In this document: positions 45,097-54,101 of the stretch, in pieces
Layout of the letters: every line of letters begins with the position of its first letter
How positions within the stretch are numbered: position 1 is the stretch's first letter
Origin: an uncultured Actinobaculum sp.
GTDB lineage: Bacteria > Actinomycetota > Actinomycetes > Actinomycetales > Actinomycetaceae
Length of the DNA: 64,000 bases
Assembly: GCA_938020505.1 (NCBI GenBank)
Contig: CALIHR010000016.1
Coordinates: forward strand, 11,821 to 75,820
Direction: 5' to 3'
The notes under the pieces: model-generated
What the model saw: only the letters and a program-made list of their open reading frames with translations
Told to the model about the DNA's origin: nothing
Database searches by the model: none
Program-made: the position numbers and the translations under genes

Positions 45097-46140
45097 CTAA
45101 ACACGCTCAGCGCGAAAATGATCCCACCCAGTCGCCTTCGGAATGTCTCGTCCATCATAGGTCACAAAGCCTCCAGATTCCCTTTTGCCCCCGGGGCCGG
45201 GCTCGCGCACGGCGCCGATCTGCCGCCATCCTTCGGGCACGGAATTCGACGTCGTCGCAAGGAATCCGTGGTCCTCTCCCCCGCCCAGGACCATGCCCTC
45301 GGCAAGCTCGCGCCTCACGCCGGCACAGACCAAGCCGTCGACGTCGCGCGCGATCGCAGCCGGATCTATGTCAATGCCCACATTCGAGGCTTCGGCCATG
45401 CGCCAGGCGTCGCGCACCAGCCCGTCGGAGACGTCCATGAGGGCTCCTATCTGCCCTGCGGCGCAGGCTGCCAAGGCGAGGTCGACGGGCGGGTTGGGGC
45501 GCTTGTACACCGCGACGACGGCGTCGGCCCCGTCGGGGGCATGCCCGTTCGGCGCGGGGGAACGCTCGGAGCCGGCGGGCAGGACGCTTGCGCATTCGGG
45601 CGCGACGGCGCCGTTCGTGAGGAAATGCAGACCGGCGGCGGACCACCCGAGGACTCCGCAGTGGATGAGGCGGTCTCCCGGCCTTGCACCGGACCGCAGG
45701 GCCGGCGGGCGGCCCGAAAGGTCGCCGACGACGGTCACTCCGGCCGTTGCGGGGCCTCGGGTGAGGTCCCCGCCGTCGACGCCGGCGCCGACGCGTCTGG
45801 CGGCCTCGCCCATGCCGCGCGCGAACTCGACGAGCCATTCGACGTCGCGATCGCCGGGCACGCTGAGAGCCGCGACGAAGGAGACGGGGCGGGCGCCCAT
45901 GGCCGCGGCGTCGGCCGCGTTCTGCATGGCCGCCCGCCATCCGACGTCGTACCCCGTGGACCATTCGGGAAGGTAATGCGACCCTTCGACGAGCATGTCC
46001 GTGGAGATCGCGACATTGCCGGCCGACAGGCCGATCACCGCACAATCGTCCCCGCTGGCCACCTCGATTCCCTCGGCTCCCGGCAGATGCGGACGGATCA
46101 ATCCGAGCAGCTCGTCCTCTGAGAAGTCACGCACGCGCAT
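45097..46140 (-). CDS. thiL: thiamine-monophosphate kinase
   Basis: 347 residues. FSEDELLGLI, the GDDCAVIGL strand with Asp for Mg, STDMLVEGSHY (about 46-56), and the DVSDGLVRDAWRMAEASNVGIDID segment near residue 235 are ThiL signatures. It makes thiamine diphosphate from thiamine monophosphate. An insert about 195-215 (PNGHAPDGADA) is low complexity. No TPP riboswitch upstream. Confidence 0.94.
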   Translation of the reverse strand: MRVRDFSEDELLGLIRPHLPGAEGIEVASGDDCAVIGLSAGNVAISTDMLVEGSHYLPEWSTGYDVGWRAAMQNAADAAAMGARPVSFVAALSVPGDRDVEWLVEFARGMGEAARRVGAGVDGGDLTRGPATAGVTVVGDLSGRPPALRSGARPGDRLIHCGVLGWSAAGLHFLTNGAVAPECASVLPAGSERSPAPNGHAPDGADAVVAVYKRPNPPVDLALAACAAGQIGALMDVSDGLVRDAWRMAEASNVGIDIDPAAIARDVDGLVCAGVRRELAEGMVLGGGEDHGFLATTSNSVPEGWRQIGAVREPGPGGKRESGGFVTYDGRDIPKATGWDHFRAERV

Positions 46141-46160
46141 GGAAACATTGTGCCAGTCGC

Positions 46161-46211
46161 ACGCCGTCGCCGGCCGAACGTCACTGTCAGCCGAACGCCG
46201 TCGCCGGCCGA
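46161..46211. repeat. three 17-bp tandem units
   Basis: ACGCCGTCGCCGGCCGA, ACGTCACTGTCAGCCGA and again ACGCCGTCGCCGGCCGA follow each other directly in the gap between thiL and the MerR gene. Confidence 0.65.
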
Positions 46212-46221
46212 AAGGCCCGGC

Positions 46222-46872
46222 TCATTCGCCGAAGGAGGATGCGCCGCCCTTTTTCAGGCTAGAGGCCACCCGGTGTCCGACTTCCTGATGCGCCGCCCTC
46301 CTCATGGCCAGCAGCACGGGCTCGCGGGACACGGTGCCGAGCACGGCGAAGGCGACCGCGCCCTCCCCCTCGGGTATGCGGGCGAAATCGCTTTCGGCCG
46401 TCTCGAAGGCGGCCTCGGCGTAGACTTTCAGTTGGCCCTCGTCCATGGGAACGCCGAGCTCCTCGCAGAAGTCGATCGCGGCGGAGAGCCGCTCAATCAC
46501 AGCCTTGGAGTTGGCGTCCTCCAAGCGCACAAGCCGTTCGAATCCTATTCGCGCAAGCAGTTCACGCGCCCTCGAATCGCCCGCTGCGGGGACATTCACC
46601 GTGGGCAAAGCCGCCGTCGCCTCCGACATCGCAAGGAGGGGATCACGATCGGCGTCGTCTGCCGCCCGAAGAATCTTTCGCACCTGCTCGATCGACGCCC
46701 CGAGCACCTCGACCATCGCGCGAATGAGCCGCAGCCGCCTCACGTGCTCTTGCCCGTAAGAGGCCTCGCGGGCGTTGACCTTCTCGCCCCGCGTCAAAAG
46801 GCCCTCTCGCAGGTAGTACTTGATCGTGGCCACCGACGTTCCCGATTCGCGGGCCAGCTCCGAGATCCGCAC
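46222..46872 (-). CDS. MerR-family transcriptional regulator
   Basis: 216 residues. The N-terminal MerR helix-turn-helix is MRISELARESGTSVATIKYYLREGLL, wing and helix EHVRRLRLIRAMVEVLGASIEQVRKIL to residue 75; the ~130-residue C-terminus is helical and has no obvious metal Cys, so it likely binds an organic ligand. The GTG start has AAGGAG. Two palindromes fill the gap to the divergent MFS gene, which it probably controls. Confidence 0.9.
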   Translation of the reverse strand: MRISELARESGTSVATIKYYLREGLLTRGEKVNAREASYGQEHVRRLRLIRAMVEVLGASIEQVRKILRAADDADRDPLLAMSEATAALPTVNVPAAGDSRARELLARIGFERLVRLEDANSKAVIERLSAAIDFCEELGVPMDEGQLKVYAEAAFETAESDFARIPEGEGAVAFAVLGTVSREPVLLAMRRAAHQEVGHRVASSLKKGGASSFGE

Positions 46873-46901
46873 AGCCGTCTCCTTCCTCGATTTGCAAGAT
46901 T

Positions 46902-46943
46902 GGATAGCAATGCTATCCTGTTGAACTAGATAGTTTCACTATC
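46902..46943. promoter_or_regulatory. two operator palindromes between merR-type gene and MFS gene
   Basis: GGATAGCAATGCTATCC (46902-46918) and GATAGTTTCACTATC (46929-46943) are perfect inverted repeats sharing the GATAG half site, centred 26 bp apart, so on nearly the same DNA face. They lie across the promoters of both divergent genes, as expected for binding sites of the MerR-type regulator. Confidence 0.65.
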
Positions 46944-46990
46944 CAATTTGGCCGCTCGAAACGAGCACTCGGAAATCAAGGAAGTACAGC

Positions 46991-48535
46991 ATGCACATGA
47001 GCAACCCGCAGCCAACAACGCTGCCGTCGCCATCCATATCGGACTCGTCCCCGTCGGCGCCGTCCGCGCCAGGTCGGCCGCCGTCGGCACAGCCTGCATC
47101 GGTTCGGCCGCGGTCCGCGCCAGGCGAACCGCCCGAGCGCCGCCGGGCGGCGAGGAAGGCTTCAACGGCCGCGGCCATAGCCGCAGCCGCGATCCCCACT
47201 CTCATGACGGCTCTGGACAACCTCGTCATGACATTCGCGCTGCCGGACATAGAACGCGAGCTCGGCGCAACAGTCACCCAATTGCAGTGGTTCGTCAACG
47301 CCTACACCCTGGTTCTCGCCTCGGCTCTTCTCCCGATGGCCGCGCTGGGCGACAGATTCGGGCGACGCCGCATCTTCTTCTCCGGAATCGCCGTGTTTGC
47401 AGCGGCCTCAGCGGCCTGCGCCCTCGCTCCGACGCCGCAGGCGCTCATCGTCGCCCGAGCTGTCCAAGGGGCGGGCGGCGCAGCGATCGTGACGCTTTCC
47501 CTCGCCCTCCTCGTCGACGCCGTCCCTCGGCGCCTGCGCGAACTCGCGATAGGCGTGTGGGGCGGAGTCAACGGTCTCGGAATAGCAATGGGCCCGCTTC
47601 TCGGGGGCGCGGTCGTCTCGGGGCTGCACTGGTCGGTCGTCTTCTGGATCAACGTTCCGATCGGCGCCCTGTCCTTGCCGCTCGTCCCGCGATTCCTCCC
47701 CCGCGCCGCAGTCGGATCGAGAGGCGCGGACCGGCTCGGGACCGTTCTCGGCATCGGCTTCGTCTTCCCACTGACATGGGCTGTCGTCGAAGGCCCGGCC
47801 AGGGGCTGGACCGACCGTCTGACCATCGGAGGCTTTGCGGCCGCCGGAATCTGCCTGGTTCTCTTCCTTCTCCGGGAACGCTCGGCCAAAGCCCCCGTCA
47901 TGCCTTTGAGTCTGTTCGCCGATCGGCGTTTCTCGCTGATCAATGCGGCAACGGTCCTCTTTGCGGCAGGCGTTTTCGGGGCAATCTTCTTTTTAAGCCA
48001 ATTCCTCCAAATCACACTCGGATACAGCGCGTTCGAGGCAGGGCTGCGAGCCGGCCCATGGACCCTTTTGCCGCTCTTTGTCTCTCCCGCCTCCGGCGGA
48101 CTCGTCAAACGACTGGGAGTTCGGCGCGTGCTCGTCTTTGGAATGTCCCTTCAGACGGTCGCACTCGCGTGGTTCGCCGTGAAGGTCGGGGCCCATGTCC
48201 CTTACGGCGATTGCGTAGCTCCGATGGCGATCGCCGGGCTTGGAATGGGATTGAGCTTCGCGCCCTTGGCGACCGGCGCCCTCCAGGGCGTTTCCGCAGA
48301 CCGACGCGCGGTCGCCTCGGGCGTCAATTCGACTCTGCGCCATCTAGGAGTGGCGATCGGCATAGCGGTATGCACGGCGATCTTCACGGCGCACGGAAAG
48401 TACCTTCCCGGCCAGCCTTTCGTCGACGGCATCAAGCCCTCTCTGTGGCTGTGCGCAGCGCTTCTGGCGACGGCGACGGTTTGCGTCGAACGCTGCGACC
48501 GCGTCGCGCGACGCCAGCGCGCAGGGACCGTCTAG
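46991..48535 (+). CDS. MFS multidrug exporter (DHA2, 14-helix type)
   Basis: 514 residues. A ~65-residue Pro/Ser-rich tail precedes the helices; motif A is GDRFGRRR (about 115), followed by an RAVQGAGGAAIVTLSLALLVD segment and the motif C-like helix GVNGLGIAMGPLLGG typical of antiporters. Around 13-14 helices. Predicted proton/drug antiporter in the plasma membrane. Divergent from the MerR gene and under the paired operators. Confidence 0.9.
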   Translation: MHMSNPQPTTLPSPSISDSSPSAPSAPGRPPSAQPASVRPRSAPGEPPERRRAARKASTAAAIAAAAIPTLMTALDNLVMTFALPDIERELGATVTQLQWFVNAYTLVLASALLPMAALGDRFGRRRIFFSGIAVFAAASAACALAPTPQALIVARAVQGAGGAAIVTLSLALLVDAVPRRLRELAIGVWGGVNGLGIAMGPLLGGAVVSGLHWSVVFWINVPIGALSLPLVPRFLPRAAVGSRGADRLGTVLGIGFVFPLTWAVVEGPARGWTDRLTIGGFAAAGICLVLFLLRERSAKAPVMPLSLFADRRFSLINAATVLFAAGVFGAIFFLSQFLQITLGYSAFEAGLRAGPWTLLPLFVSPASGGLVKRLGVRRVLVFGMSLQTVALAWFAVKVGAHVPYGDCVAPMAIAGLGMGLSFAPLATGALQGVSADRRAVASGVNSTLRHLGVAIGIAVCTAIFTAHGKYLPGQPFVDGIKPSLWLCAALLATATVCVERCDRVARRQRAGTV

Positions 48536-48559
48536 CGCACAGGGACCGCCTCGGGAAAG

Positions 48560-49096
48560 TCACTCCGACGCTTTGACGAAGTCGACGAAGCCGCCGATGA
48601 ACCGGGCGAGGAAATCGCGCGAGCCCTCGGCTACGCCGCCCTCGGGTGTGATCCCCGCCTGTTGCGCGTTGATGTACGCCTCATGCGGGTAGAGCTTCGA
48701 GCCGAAGAACGTGAGCGGGCCGCGCAGATGCGTCTGGGCGATTCCCGTGGCGACGGGGCTCGGCGAGACTCCGGCCAGCGCGACCGGCTTTCCCTTCAGC
48801 GAGGCGGCGCCCCAGGGGCGAGAGGACCATTCGACGGCGTTGGCAACGGCCGCCGAGTACATGCGGTTGTGCTCGGGCGTGACGATGACGACGCCGTCGG
48901 CCTCGTCGACGGCCTTCTTGAAGGCGGTGGCGACTTCGGGCCAGTCGCCGTCGTAGTCGCGGTTGTACAGCGGAAGGCTGCCGATGTCGAGGTCGACGAA
49001 TTCGACGCCCTCGGGGGCGAAGGAGACGAGGGCCCTGGCCAGGCCCCTGTTGAGGGACGTCGAAGAAAGCGATCCGACCATGTAGGCGATCTTCAT
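48560..49096 (-). CDS. NADPH-dependent FMN reductase (paralogue 1)
   Basis: 178-residue flavodoxin-like reductase. FMN phosphate loop GSLSSTSLNRGLARAL (about 8-23), LPLYNRDYDGDWP (about 42-54) and the flavin-side TPEHNRMYSAAVANAVEWSSRP (about 75-96), then GKPVALAGVSPSPVATG. Probable quinone, chromate or azo reductase. ATG at 49096 has GAAAGGCT. About 65% alike by eye to the next gene, so a tandem duplication. Confidence 0.9.
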   Translation of the reverse strand: MKIAYMVGSLSSTSLNRGLARALVSFAPEGVEFVDLDIGSLPLYNRDYDGDWPEVATAFKKAVDEADGVVIVTPEHNRMYSAAVANAVEWSSRPWGAASLKGKPVALAGVSPSPVATGIAQTHLRGPLTFFGSKLYPHEAYINAQQAGITPEGGVAEGSRDFLARFIGGFVDFVKASE

Positions 49097-49218
49097 GTGA
49101 GCCTTTCGTTGTGCGGAAGGCATGCACGCCTCCCGAATTGAATGAAGCGTCGGCAATCATACGCGATGATCGCCAAACGAGAGACGCCGTCATGCTGACG
49201 ACGAAAAAGACCCACCGG

Positions 49219-49761
49219 TCAATCGCGGTAGAACTCCTCGACGAAGTCGATGAAGCCGGAGATGAACTCCTGAAGATAGGGCCTCGCGCTCTCGGCGAAA
49301 AGGCCCTCCGGCGTGATTCCCGCATCGACTGCGTTGACGTAGACCTCGGCCGGATAGACCGTCGAGCCGCAGAATACAAGCGGCGCCCGAAGGTGGACCT
49401 GCGCCAGCCCGGTGGCTTCGTTGCTCGGAGCGGTTCCCGTGACGGCGACGGGTTTGCCGGACCACGCCGAGCTTCCAAACGGGCGCGATCCCCATTCGAT
49501 GGCGTTGGCCAACGGCGCCGAGTACATGCGGTTGTGCTCGGGCGTGATGAAAACGATGCCGTCGACGCCAAGGATGGACTGCTTGAAATCCAGGGCGACC
49601 TGCGGCCAGTTTCCGTCGACGTCGCGGTTGTACATAGGCAGGTCGGCGATGGGCAGCTCCACGAAATCGACGCCGAGGGGCGCGACTGCGATGAAGGCTT
49701 TGGCCAATCCCCGATTGAGCGATTCCTTTGACAGCGAGCCGACGATGTAACCGATCTTCAT
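49219..49761 (-). CDS. NADPH-dependent FMN reductase (paralogue 2), with possible repeat-encoded extension
   Basis: 180-residue core starting MKIGYIVGSLSKESLNRGLAKAF with the same TPEHNRMYSAPLANAIEWGSRP flavin region and GKPVAVTGTAPSNEATG. The ATG at 49761 has only a poor ribosome site inside a repeat (GAAAGACC). Upstream the frame is open without a stop to an ATG at 50103 (294 residues in all), through fifteen hexapeptide units such as APDRKA and PAEEAA, with GAAGG near that ATG. Either the enzyme carries a repetitive N-terminal tail or the repeats form an untranslated leader. The core is certain. Confidence 0.88.
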   Translation of the reverse strand: MKIGYIVGSLSKESLNRGLAKAFIAVAPLGVDFVELPIADLPMYNRDVDGNWPQVALDFKQSILGVDGIVFITPEHNRMYSAPLANAIEWGSRPFGSSAWSGKPVAVTGTAPSNEATGLAQVHLRAPLVFCGSTVYPAEVYVNAVDAGITPEGLFAESARPYLQEFISGFIDFVEEFYRD

Positions 49762-49764
49762 ACC

Positions 49765-50034
49765 GGTCTTTCGGTCCGGGGGCGCTTTTCGGTCTGCAAG
49801 CGCCTTTCGTTCTGCGGTCGCCGCTTCCTCCGCAGGCGCCTTTCGGTCTGGAGCCGTCACTCGGTCCGGAACCGCTGCCAGGCTCGCGGGCGCCTTTCGG
49901 TCCGGGGGCGCCGCTCCGTCGGGAACCGCCGCTAGGTTGGCGGGCGCCTTTCGTTCTGCGGTCGCCGCTTCCTCCGCAGGCGCCTTTCGGTCTGGGGCCG
50001 CCGCTAGGTTCGCGGTCGCCGCGGCCTCGGCTCG
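49765..50034. repeat. fifteen 18-bp tandem repeats
   Basis: Units of 18 bp in exact register from 49765 to 50034, e.g. CGCCTTTCGGTCTGGAGC, CGCCTTTCGTTCTGCGGT, CGCCGCTTCCTCCGCAGG. A higher-order pattern exists: the pair TTTCGTTCTGCGGT/CCGCTTCCTCCGCAGG occurs twice, 144 bp (8 units) apart. On the minus strand the units code hexapeptides (DRKA, ERKA, NLAA words). Confidence 0.9.
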
Positions 50035-50201
50035 ATGCCTTCCAGGTGAGCGTCGAGCTCTTCTTCGTTCCGGGGAGGGTGAGAATCCGCCGTTAGACAA
50101 CATTAACCTTCAATCTGTGGATGCGACCTTGCGCGTGAGGCGGCCCGCCGGGGCTTCGCCGATCGCGTCCACGGGACAAATCGAACGTTCGCCGAGGCCT
50201 T

Positions 50202-51314
50202 TTACCGCAGGCCCACGGGACGTTCGAGCGCGAGGGCGACAAGCTCGTCGATGAGCTCGGAATACGGGATTCCCGTGTGTTCCCAAAGAATCGGATACAT
50301 CGAGAATTCCGTGAAGCCCGGAATCGTGTTGTGCTCGTTGACGAGTATTTCGCCGTCGTCGGTCAGGAAGAAATCGACCCGGGTCATTCCCTCGCAGTCG
50401 AAGGCTTCGAAGACCCTCGCGGCGATCCGCCGAGCCTCGGCTTCGACGTCGGCCTCAACCGGCGCGGGAACGGCCATATGGAAGCCTTCCGTCTGGATGT
50501 ACTTCGTCTCGAAGTCGTACCAGTCGGTCCCGTCCATGACGATTTCGCCGAGGATCGACGTTCGAGGGGCGGCGTCGCCCCTGCCGCCGAGCACGGCGCA
50601 CTCGACCTCCCGGCCTTTGACTCCCTGCTCGACGATCACCTTCGGGTCGACCTTCTGCGCCGCGGCGATCGCCTCTTCAAGCCCGCCGGGCTCTATAACC
50701 TTGCCGATTCCCAAGGACGACCCTGCGCGCGCGGGCTTGACGAACACAGGGAAGGTCAGCTTCTCGGCGATCTCCGCGAGGATCTGCCCTTTCTCCGTCC
50801 GCCACCTTCTGGGGGCGACGAGCACGTACGGGGCGACGGCGATGCCAGCCGACTCCAGGACGACTTTCATGAAGTGCTTGTCCATTCCGGCGGCCGAGGC
50901 GAACACTCCGCAGCCGACGTAGGGGACGCCCGCCATTTCGAGGAAGCCCTGGATCGTCCCGTCCTCGCCGAAGGGGCCGTGAAGCAGCGGGAACGCCACG
51001 TCGAAGCCTCCGAGCGCCTCGACGGCGGGCGCCCCGCCCTCCGATTCGACGACGGTCAGGGCGCGCGGCTGTCCTCCGATCTCTATGAGCACGCGGCTGG
51101 AGGATTCGCCGACCTCCCCTTGGGGGCCGCCCGCCTCCAGCGCATCGGGGTCCGCGGATCCGGGAACCCACGTGCCGTCGCGCCGTATCCCGATGGGGAC
51201 GACGTCGTACTTGTCCGGGTCCATAGCGCGTAAAACCGATGCGGCGGTCATACACGAAACCGAATGCTCGCCCGAAGCCCCGCCGTAGATGAGGGCCACA
51301 CGCGTCTTTGCCAT
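50202..51314 (-). CDS. ddl: D-alanine--D-alanine ligase
   Basis: 370 residues. GGASGEHSVSCMTA (about 11-24), HGPFGEDGTIQGFLEMAGVPYVG (about 103-125), ATP-grasp lysines in FVKPARAGSSLGIGKV and the C-terminal MTRVDFFL-NEHNTIPGFTEFSMYP motif identify Ddl. Joins two D-Ala for peptidoglycan. Ends 100 bp after the repeat region. Start has GAAGGTGA. Confidence 0.96.
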   Translation of the reverse strand: MAKTRVALIYGGASGEHSVSCMTAASVLRAMDPDKYDVVPIGIRRDGTWVPGSADPDALEAGGPQGEVGESSSRVLIEIGGQPRALTVVESEGGAPAVEALGGFDVAFPLLHGPFGEDGTIQGFLEMAGVPYVGCGVFASAAGMDKHFMKVVLESAGIAVAPYVLVAPRRWRTEKGQILAEIAEKLTFPVFVKPARAGSSLGIGKVIEPGGLEEAIAAAQKVDPKVIVEQGVKGREVECAVLGGRGDAAPRTSILGEIVMDGTDWYDFETKYIQTEGFHMAVPAPVEADVEAEARRIAARVFEAFDCEGMTRVDFFLTDDGEILVNEHNTIPGFTEFSMYPILWEHTGIPYSELIDELVALALERPVGLR

Positions 51315-51365
51315 TATCCGGTCACCTTCCACTTTCGGTACCACTAAAGCGATAGCCTACATCGT

Positions 51366-52517
51366 ATGAGTGAAAATCATGGCCTCGCACCTGCGACGAT
51401 CGCCGTGGCATCAGCGCGTCCGAGACGCTCCCAAGGCTCTCCCGTCAACCCGCCGATCACGCTTTCATCAACTTACCACTCGATTGGTTCTCCCGACGGA
51501 TCCATGCTTTACTCGCGATGGTCCAACGAGACGTGGCACCCGGCCGAGGAGCTGATCGCCGAGCTCGAGGGCGCTCCCCTGCCCGCACTCCTCCATTCCT
51601 CGGGCATGGCGGCAGTGGCGAACGCCATGCATCTGAATCGACCGGGGGCTCCCGTCGTCATGCCCCGGCACGCCTACCACGCCTCGCTCATCGTGGCCCG
51701 CGACCGTTCCGCGCGCGAAGGCGGCCAGGTCCGCGAGGTCGACGTCGCGGACACCGACGCCGTCGTCGCCGCAATCTCCGCGGACGGCGAGGCCGCGGGG
51801 CTCGTGTGGATCGAATCGCCCACCAACCCGATGCTCGAGGTCGCCGACATCCCTGCGATCTGTGAAGCCGCCCACGCTGCGGGCGCTCTCGTGGCGGTCG
51901 ACAACACCTTCGCCACGCCTCTCGGGCAGCGCCCCCTCGAGGCGGGCGCCGACGTCGTCGTCCATTCGGCGACGAAGTACCTGTCCGGGCATTCCGACGT
52001 CGTCCTCGGCGCCGCGCTGACCTCGCGCGGCGACCTTCACGAAGCCCTGCACGAGGAGCGCACCGACGCCGGCGGGGTCGCGGGCCCGGTTGAAGCTTGG
52101 CTTTTGCTGCGCTCGATGCGCACGCTCCCCTTGCGGATGGAGCGCATCTGGGCGAACGCCGCCGAGATCGCCCGCCGGCTCGAGGAGCACCCCCTTATCG
52201 CCGAGGTCCGCCATCCGTCGCTTCCCTCCCATCCGCAGCACGAGCGCGCCAAACGGCTCATGCCCTGTTTCGGAGGCGTCCTCACGATGAGGCCCGTCGG
52301 CGGGGCGCAGGCGGCCGAGGAGCTCGGGCGATTCGTCCGGATATGGTTGCCCGCGACGTCGCTCGGAGGGGTAGAGTCTAGCTTTGAACGACGCCGTCGC
52401 TTTCCCACGGAAGCCGCAACCATTCCGGAGGATCTGCTGCGCGTGAGCGTCGGCATCGAGGACGTCGAGGATCTATGGAGGGACCTCGACGCCGCACTCA
52501 AGGAGGTTCACCAATGA
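51366..52517 (+). CDS. trans-sulfuration PLP enzyme (cystathionine gamma-synthase/lyase type)
   Basis: 383 residues. PLP lysine in SATKYLSGHSD (about 204), substrate and cofactor residues in the WIESPTNPMLEV (about 156-167) and VDNTFATPLGQRPLEAGADVV stretch. Converts between cysteine and homocysteine via cystathionine, or breaks sulfur amino acids; direction undecided. Divergent from ddl with a TAGCCT -10-like box seven bases before the ATG (possibly leaderless). Stop overlaps the next gene by 4 bp. Near no other sulfur genes. Confidence 0.9.
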   Translation: MSENHGLAPATIAVASARPRRSQGSPVNPPITLSSTYHSIGSPDGSMLYSRWSNETWHPAEELIAELEGAPLPALLHSSGMAAVANAMHLNRPGAPVVMPRHAYHASLIVARDRSAREGGQVREVDVADTDAVVAAISADGEAAGLVWIESPTNPMLEVADIPAICEAAHAAGALVAVDNTFATPLGQRPLEAGADVVVHSATKYLSGHSDVVLGAALTSRGDLHEALHEERTDAGGVAGPVEAWLLLRSMRTLPLRMERIWANAAEIARRLEEHPLIAEVRHPSLPSHPQHERAKRLMPCFGGVLTMRPVGGAQAAEELGRFVRIWLPATSLGGVESSFERRRRFPTEAATIPEDLLRVSVGIEDVEDLWRDLDAALKEVHQ

Positions 52518-53197
52518 AAGCCCGTCTCGGCGCCGCATGCGCCGCCCTCGTCCTCGCGGGCTCGGCGTGCTCGTCGGCCTCGGAGGAAGCCGACGGCGGC
52601 AAACCGAAGGCGAATCCGGGCGCGGTCGCCTCCGCGCAGGCTTCGGGCGCCTCGCGATCGTCGAGCCCGTCCGCGGCGTCTACGCCAGGCCCGTCTGCCG
52701 CGTCGTCCGCCTCGCCTGCCTCCCCGCGGGCGTCTGCCTCACCCGTCGCCCCGACCGACTGGCTCGCGGAGGGGTCGCAATCAGACGGCTTCCCCACGGC
52801 TGCCGGCCACGCCTTCCCGAGTTCCTCCAGGGTCGGATCGCACCCGGGGTATGAAAGGGTAGTCGTCCAGTACACGGGCGGCGCCGCAGATTTGACGTGG
52901 AAGACGACGTGGACAAAAGACCCCATTGACGAGAAGGGCGAGCGAATCGACGTCAAGGGCGACGTTTTCTTGCAGATCGACGTTGCGGGCGTTCGCGAGC
53001 CGAGCGACGTCGCCACCCTTCCGCCGACCCTCCACCCCGGGTCGCTCGCCGGCCTTTCGACCGTCAAGGGCGTCTCCGTCCAGTACCCCTTCGAAGGCCA
53101 GCACATGGTCCTCATCGGACTGTCCGCCAAGGGCTCCTATCGGATCCAGGTGCTCAAGGACCCGTCGCGGCTCGTCATCGACGTAAAGAAGGGCTGA
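52514..53197 (+). CDS. AMIN-like domain lipoprotein
   Basis: 227 residues. Signal peptide with lipobox AGSAC (Cys at about 19). A Ser/Ala/Pro-rich linker (about 25-80) is followed by a C-terminal beta domain with GYERVVVQYTGGAADLTW and SYRIQVLKDPSRLVIDVKKG, the AMIN_2-like fold of actinobacterial surface lipoproteins. Possibly binds cell-wall glycans. Translationally coupled to the PLP enzyme (ATGA overlap); its end overlaps the convergent plsC gene by 23 bp. Confidence 0.85.
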   Translation: MKARLGAACAALVLAGSACSSASEEADGGKPKANPGAVASAQASGASRSSSPSAASTPGPSAASSASPASPRASASPVAPTDWLAEGSQSDGFPTAAGHAFPSSSRVGSHPGYERVVVQYTGGAADLTWKTTWTKDPIDEKGERIDVKGDVFLQIDVAGVREPSDVATLPPTLHPGSLAGLSTVKGVSVQYPFEGQHMVLIGLSAKGSYRIQVLKDPSRLVIDVKKG

Positions 53198-54101
53198 GCC
53201 TCTCCTTCAAGCTGAGTCTTCCGCCGCGCTCGCCTTTCCGCCGCGCCTGTCTCCTCTGCTTCTCGGCTTTCCGCCGCGCTCGGCGCCTCTGGCGTTCCGC
53301 GATCTCCGCATGGCGCGCGAGCACTCCCTTTTCGTAGGGGTCGCCGTCGATCGCCCGGTCCCATCGGCGTTGGCGGGGCCCGTTGCCGGCGGCGACGTCG
53401 GCGGCGCGAACAGCCTTCAGCTCGTCCGTGACGGCCGCCATGACCTTCTCCGTCGCCTCGGTCAGAAGCTCGTGGGTGACGTCGCGTCCGCGGTATGCCG
53501 AAAGATCGACCGGCTCGCCGATGCGCACGTCGACCGCCGTGCGCCGACGCCCGAATTTTCGCCAGGAGACTTTGCCGGTCCAGGGGTCGATAAGGCCCTC
53601 GTTTCCCCAATGGGCGACGGGGACCACGGCGACGTCGGGATTCGCCAAGGCCAGGCGCGCCACACCGGTTCGCGCCTTCATCGGCCAGCCCGAAGGGTCG
53701 CGGGTGAACGTCGACTCGGGGAAGACAATAACGCTTTTGCCCTCCGCGAGGGCCCGGGCCATGGCGTCCATCGAGGAGGCGGGGCTGCCGCCGTCCTTCG
53801 GCGCAGAGGAGGCGTCGGAGCGATAGATGGGAATCTGCCCTGTTTTGCGCATGATCCACCCCAGGACGGGAACAGTGAACAGGTCCGCCCTGGCGGCGAT
53901 TCGCGGGGCCCGCCCCGAACGGTAGACGACGATCGCCATCGTGAGCCAGTCGAGGTGACACGTGTGGTTGGCGGCCACCAAGAGCGGGCCCGAGGGAGGC
54001 ACCCGCTCGGCGCCCGCGGTCCTCGTTTTCTGGAGCGCGCCGGCGAGGGCGAGGGCCGGCCGCGCGAGCAGCCGCGTGAGCAGAGGCATCGCCTCCGCCA
54101 T
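53175..54101 (-). CDS. plsC: 1-acyl-sn-glycerol-3-phosphate acyltransferase
   Basis: 308 residues. Acyltransferase block I NHTCHLDWL (HX4D, about 46-54), block II-III IYRSDAS and VIVFPESTFTRDPSG (about 123-137), VVPVAHWGNEG block IV. Makes phosphatidic acid at the membrane. The C-terminal 70 residues are very basic (RRRARRKAEKQRRQARRKGER). One-base overlap with murA (TGATG), hence coupled. Confidence 0.92.
   Translation of the reverse strand: MAEAMPLLTRLLARPALALAGALQKTRTAGAERVPPSGPLLVAANHTCHLDWLTMAIVVYRSGRAPRIAARADLFTVPVLGWIMRKTGQIPIYRSDASSAPKDGGSPASSMDAMARALAEGKSVIVFPESTFTRDPSGWPMKARTGVARLALANPDVAVVPVAHWGNEGLIDPWTGKVSWRKFGRRRTAVDVRIGEPVDLSAYRGRDVTHELLTEATEKVMAAVTDELKAVRAADVAAGNGPRQRRWDRAIDGDPYEKGVLARHAEIAERQRRRARRKAEKQRRQARRKGERGGRLSLKERLSPSLRR

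Noticed and set aside
46991..48576. Second long frame over the MFS gene
   Set aside because: Arginine-rich shadow; the 514-residue MFS frame has clear membrane helices and motifs.
49765..50034. CRISPR array
   Set aside because: Repeats are contiguous 18-bp units without unique spacers and stay in a coding frame; no cas gene nearby.
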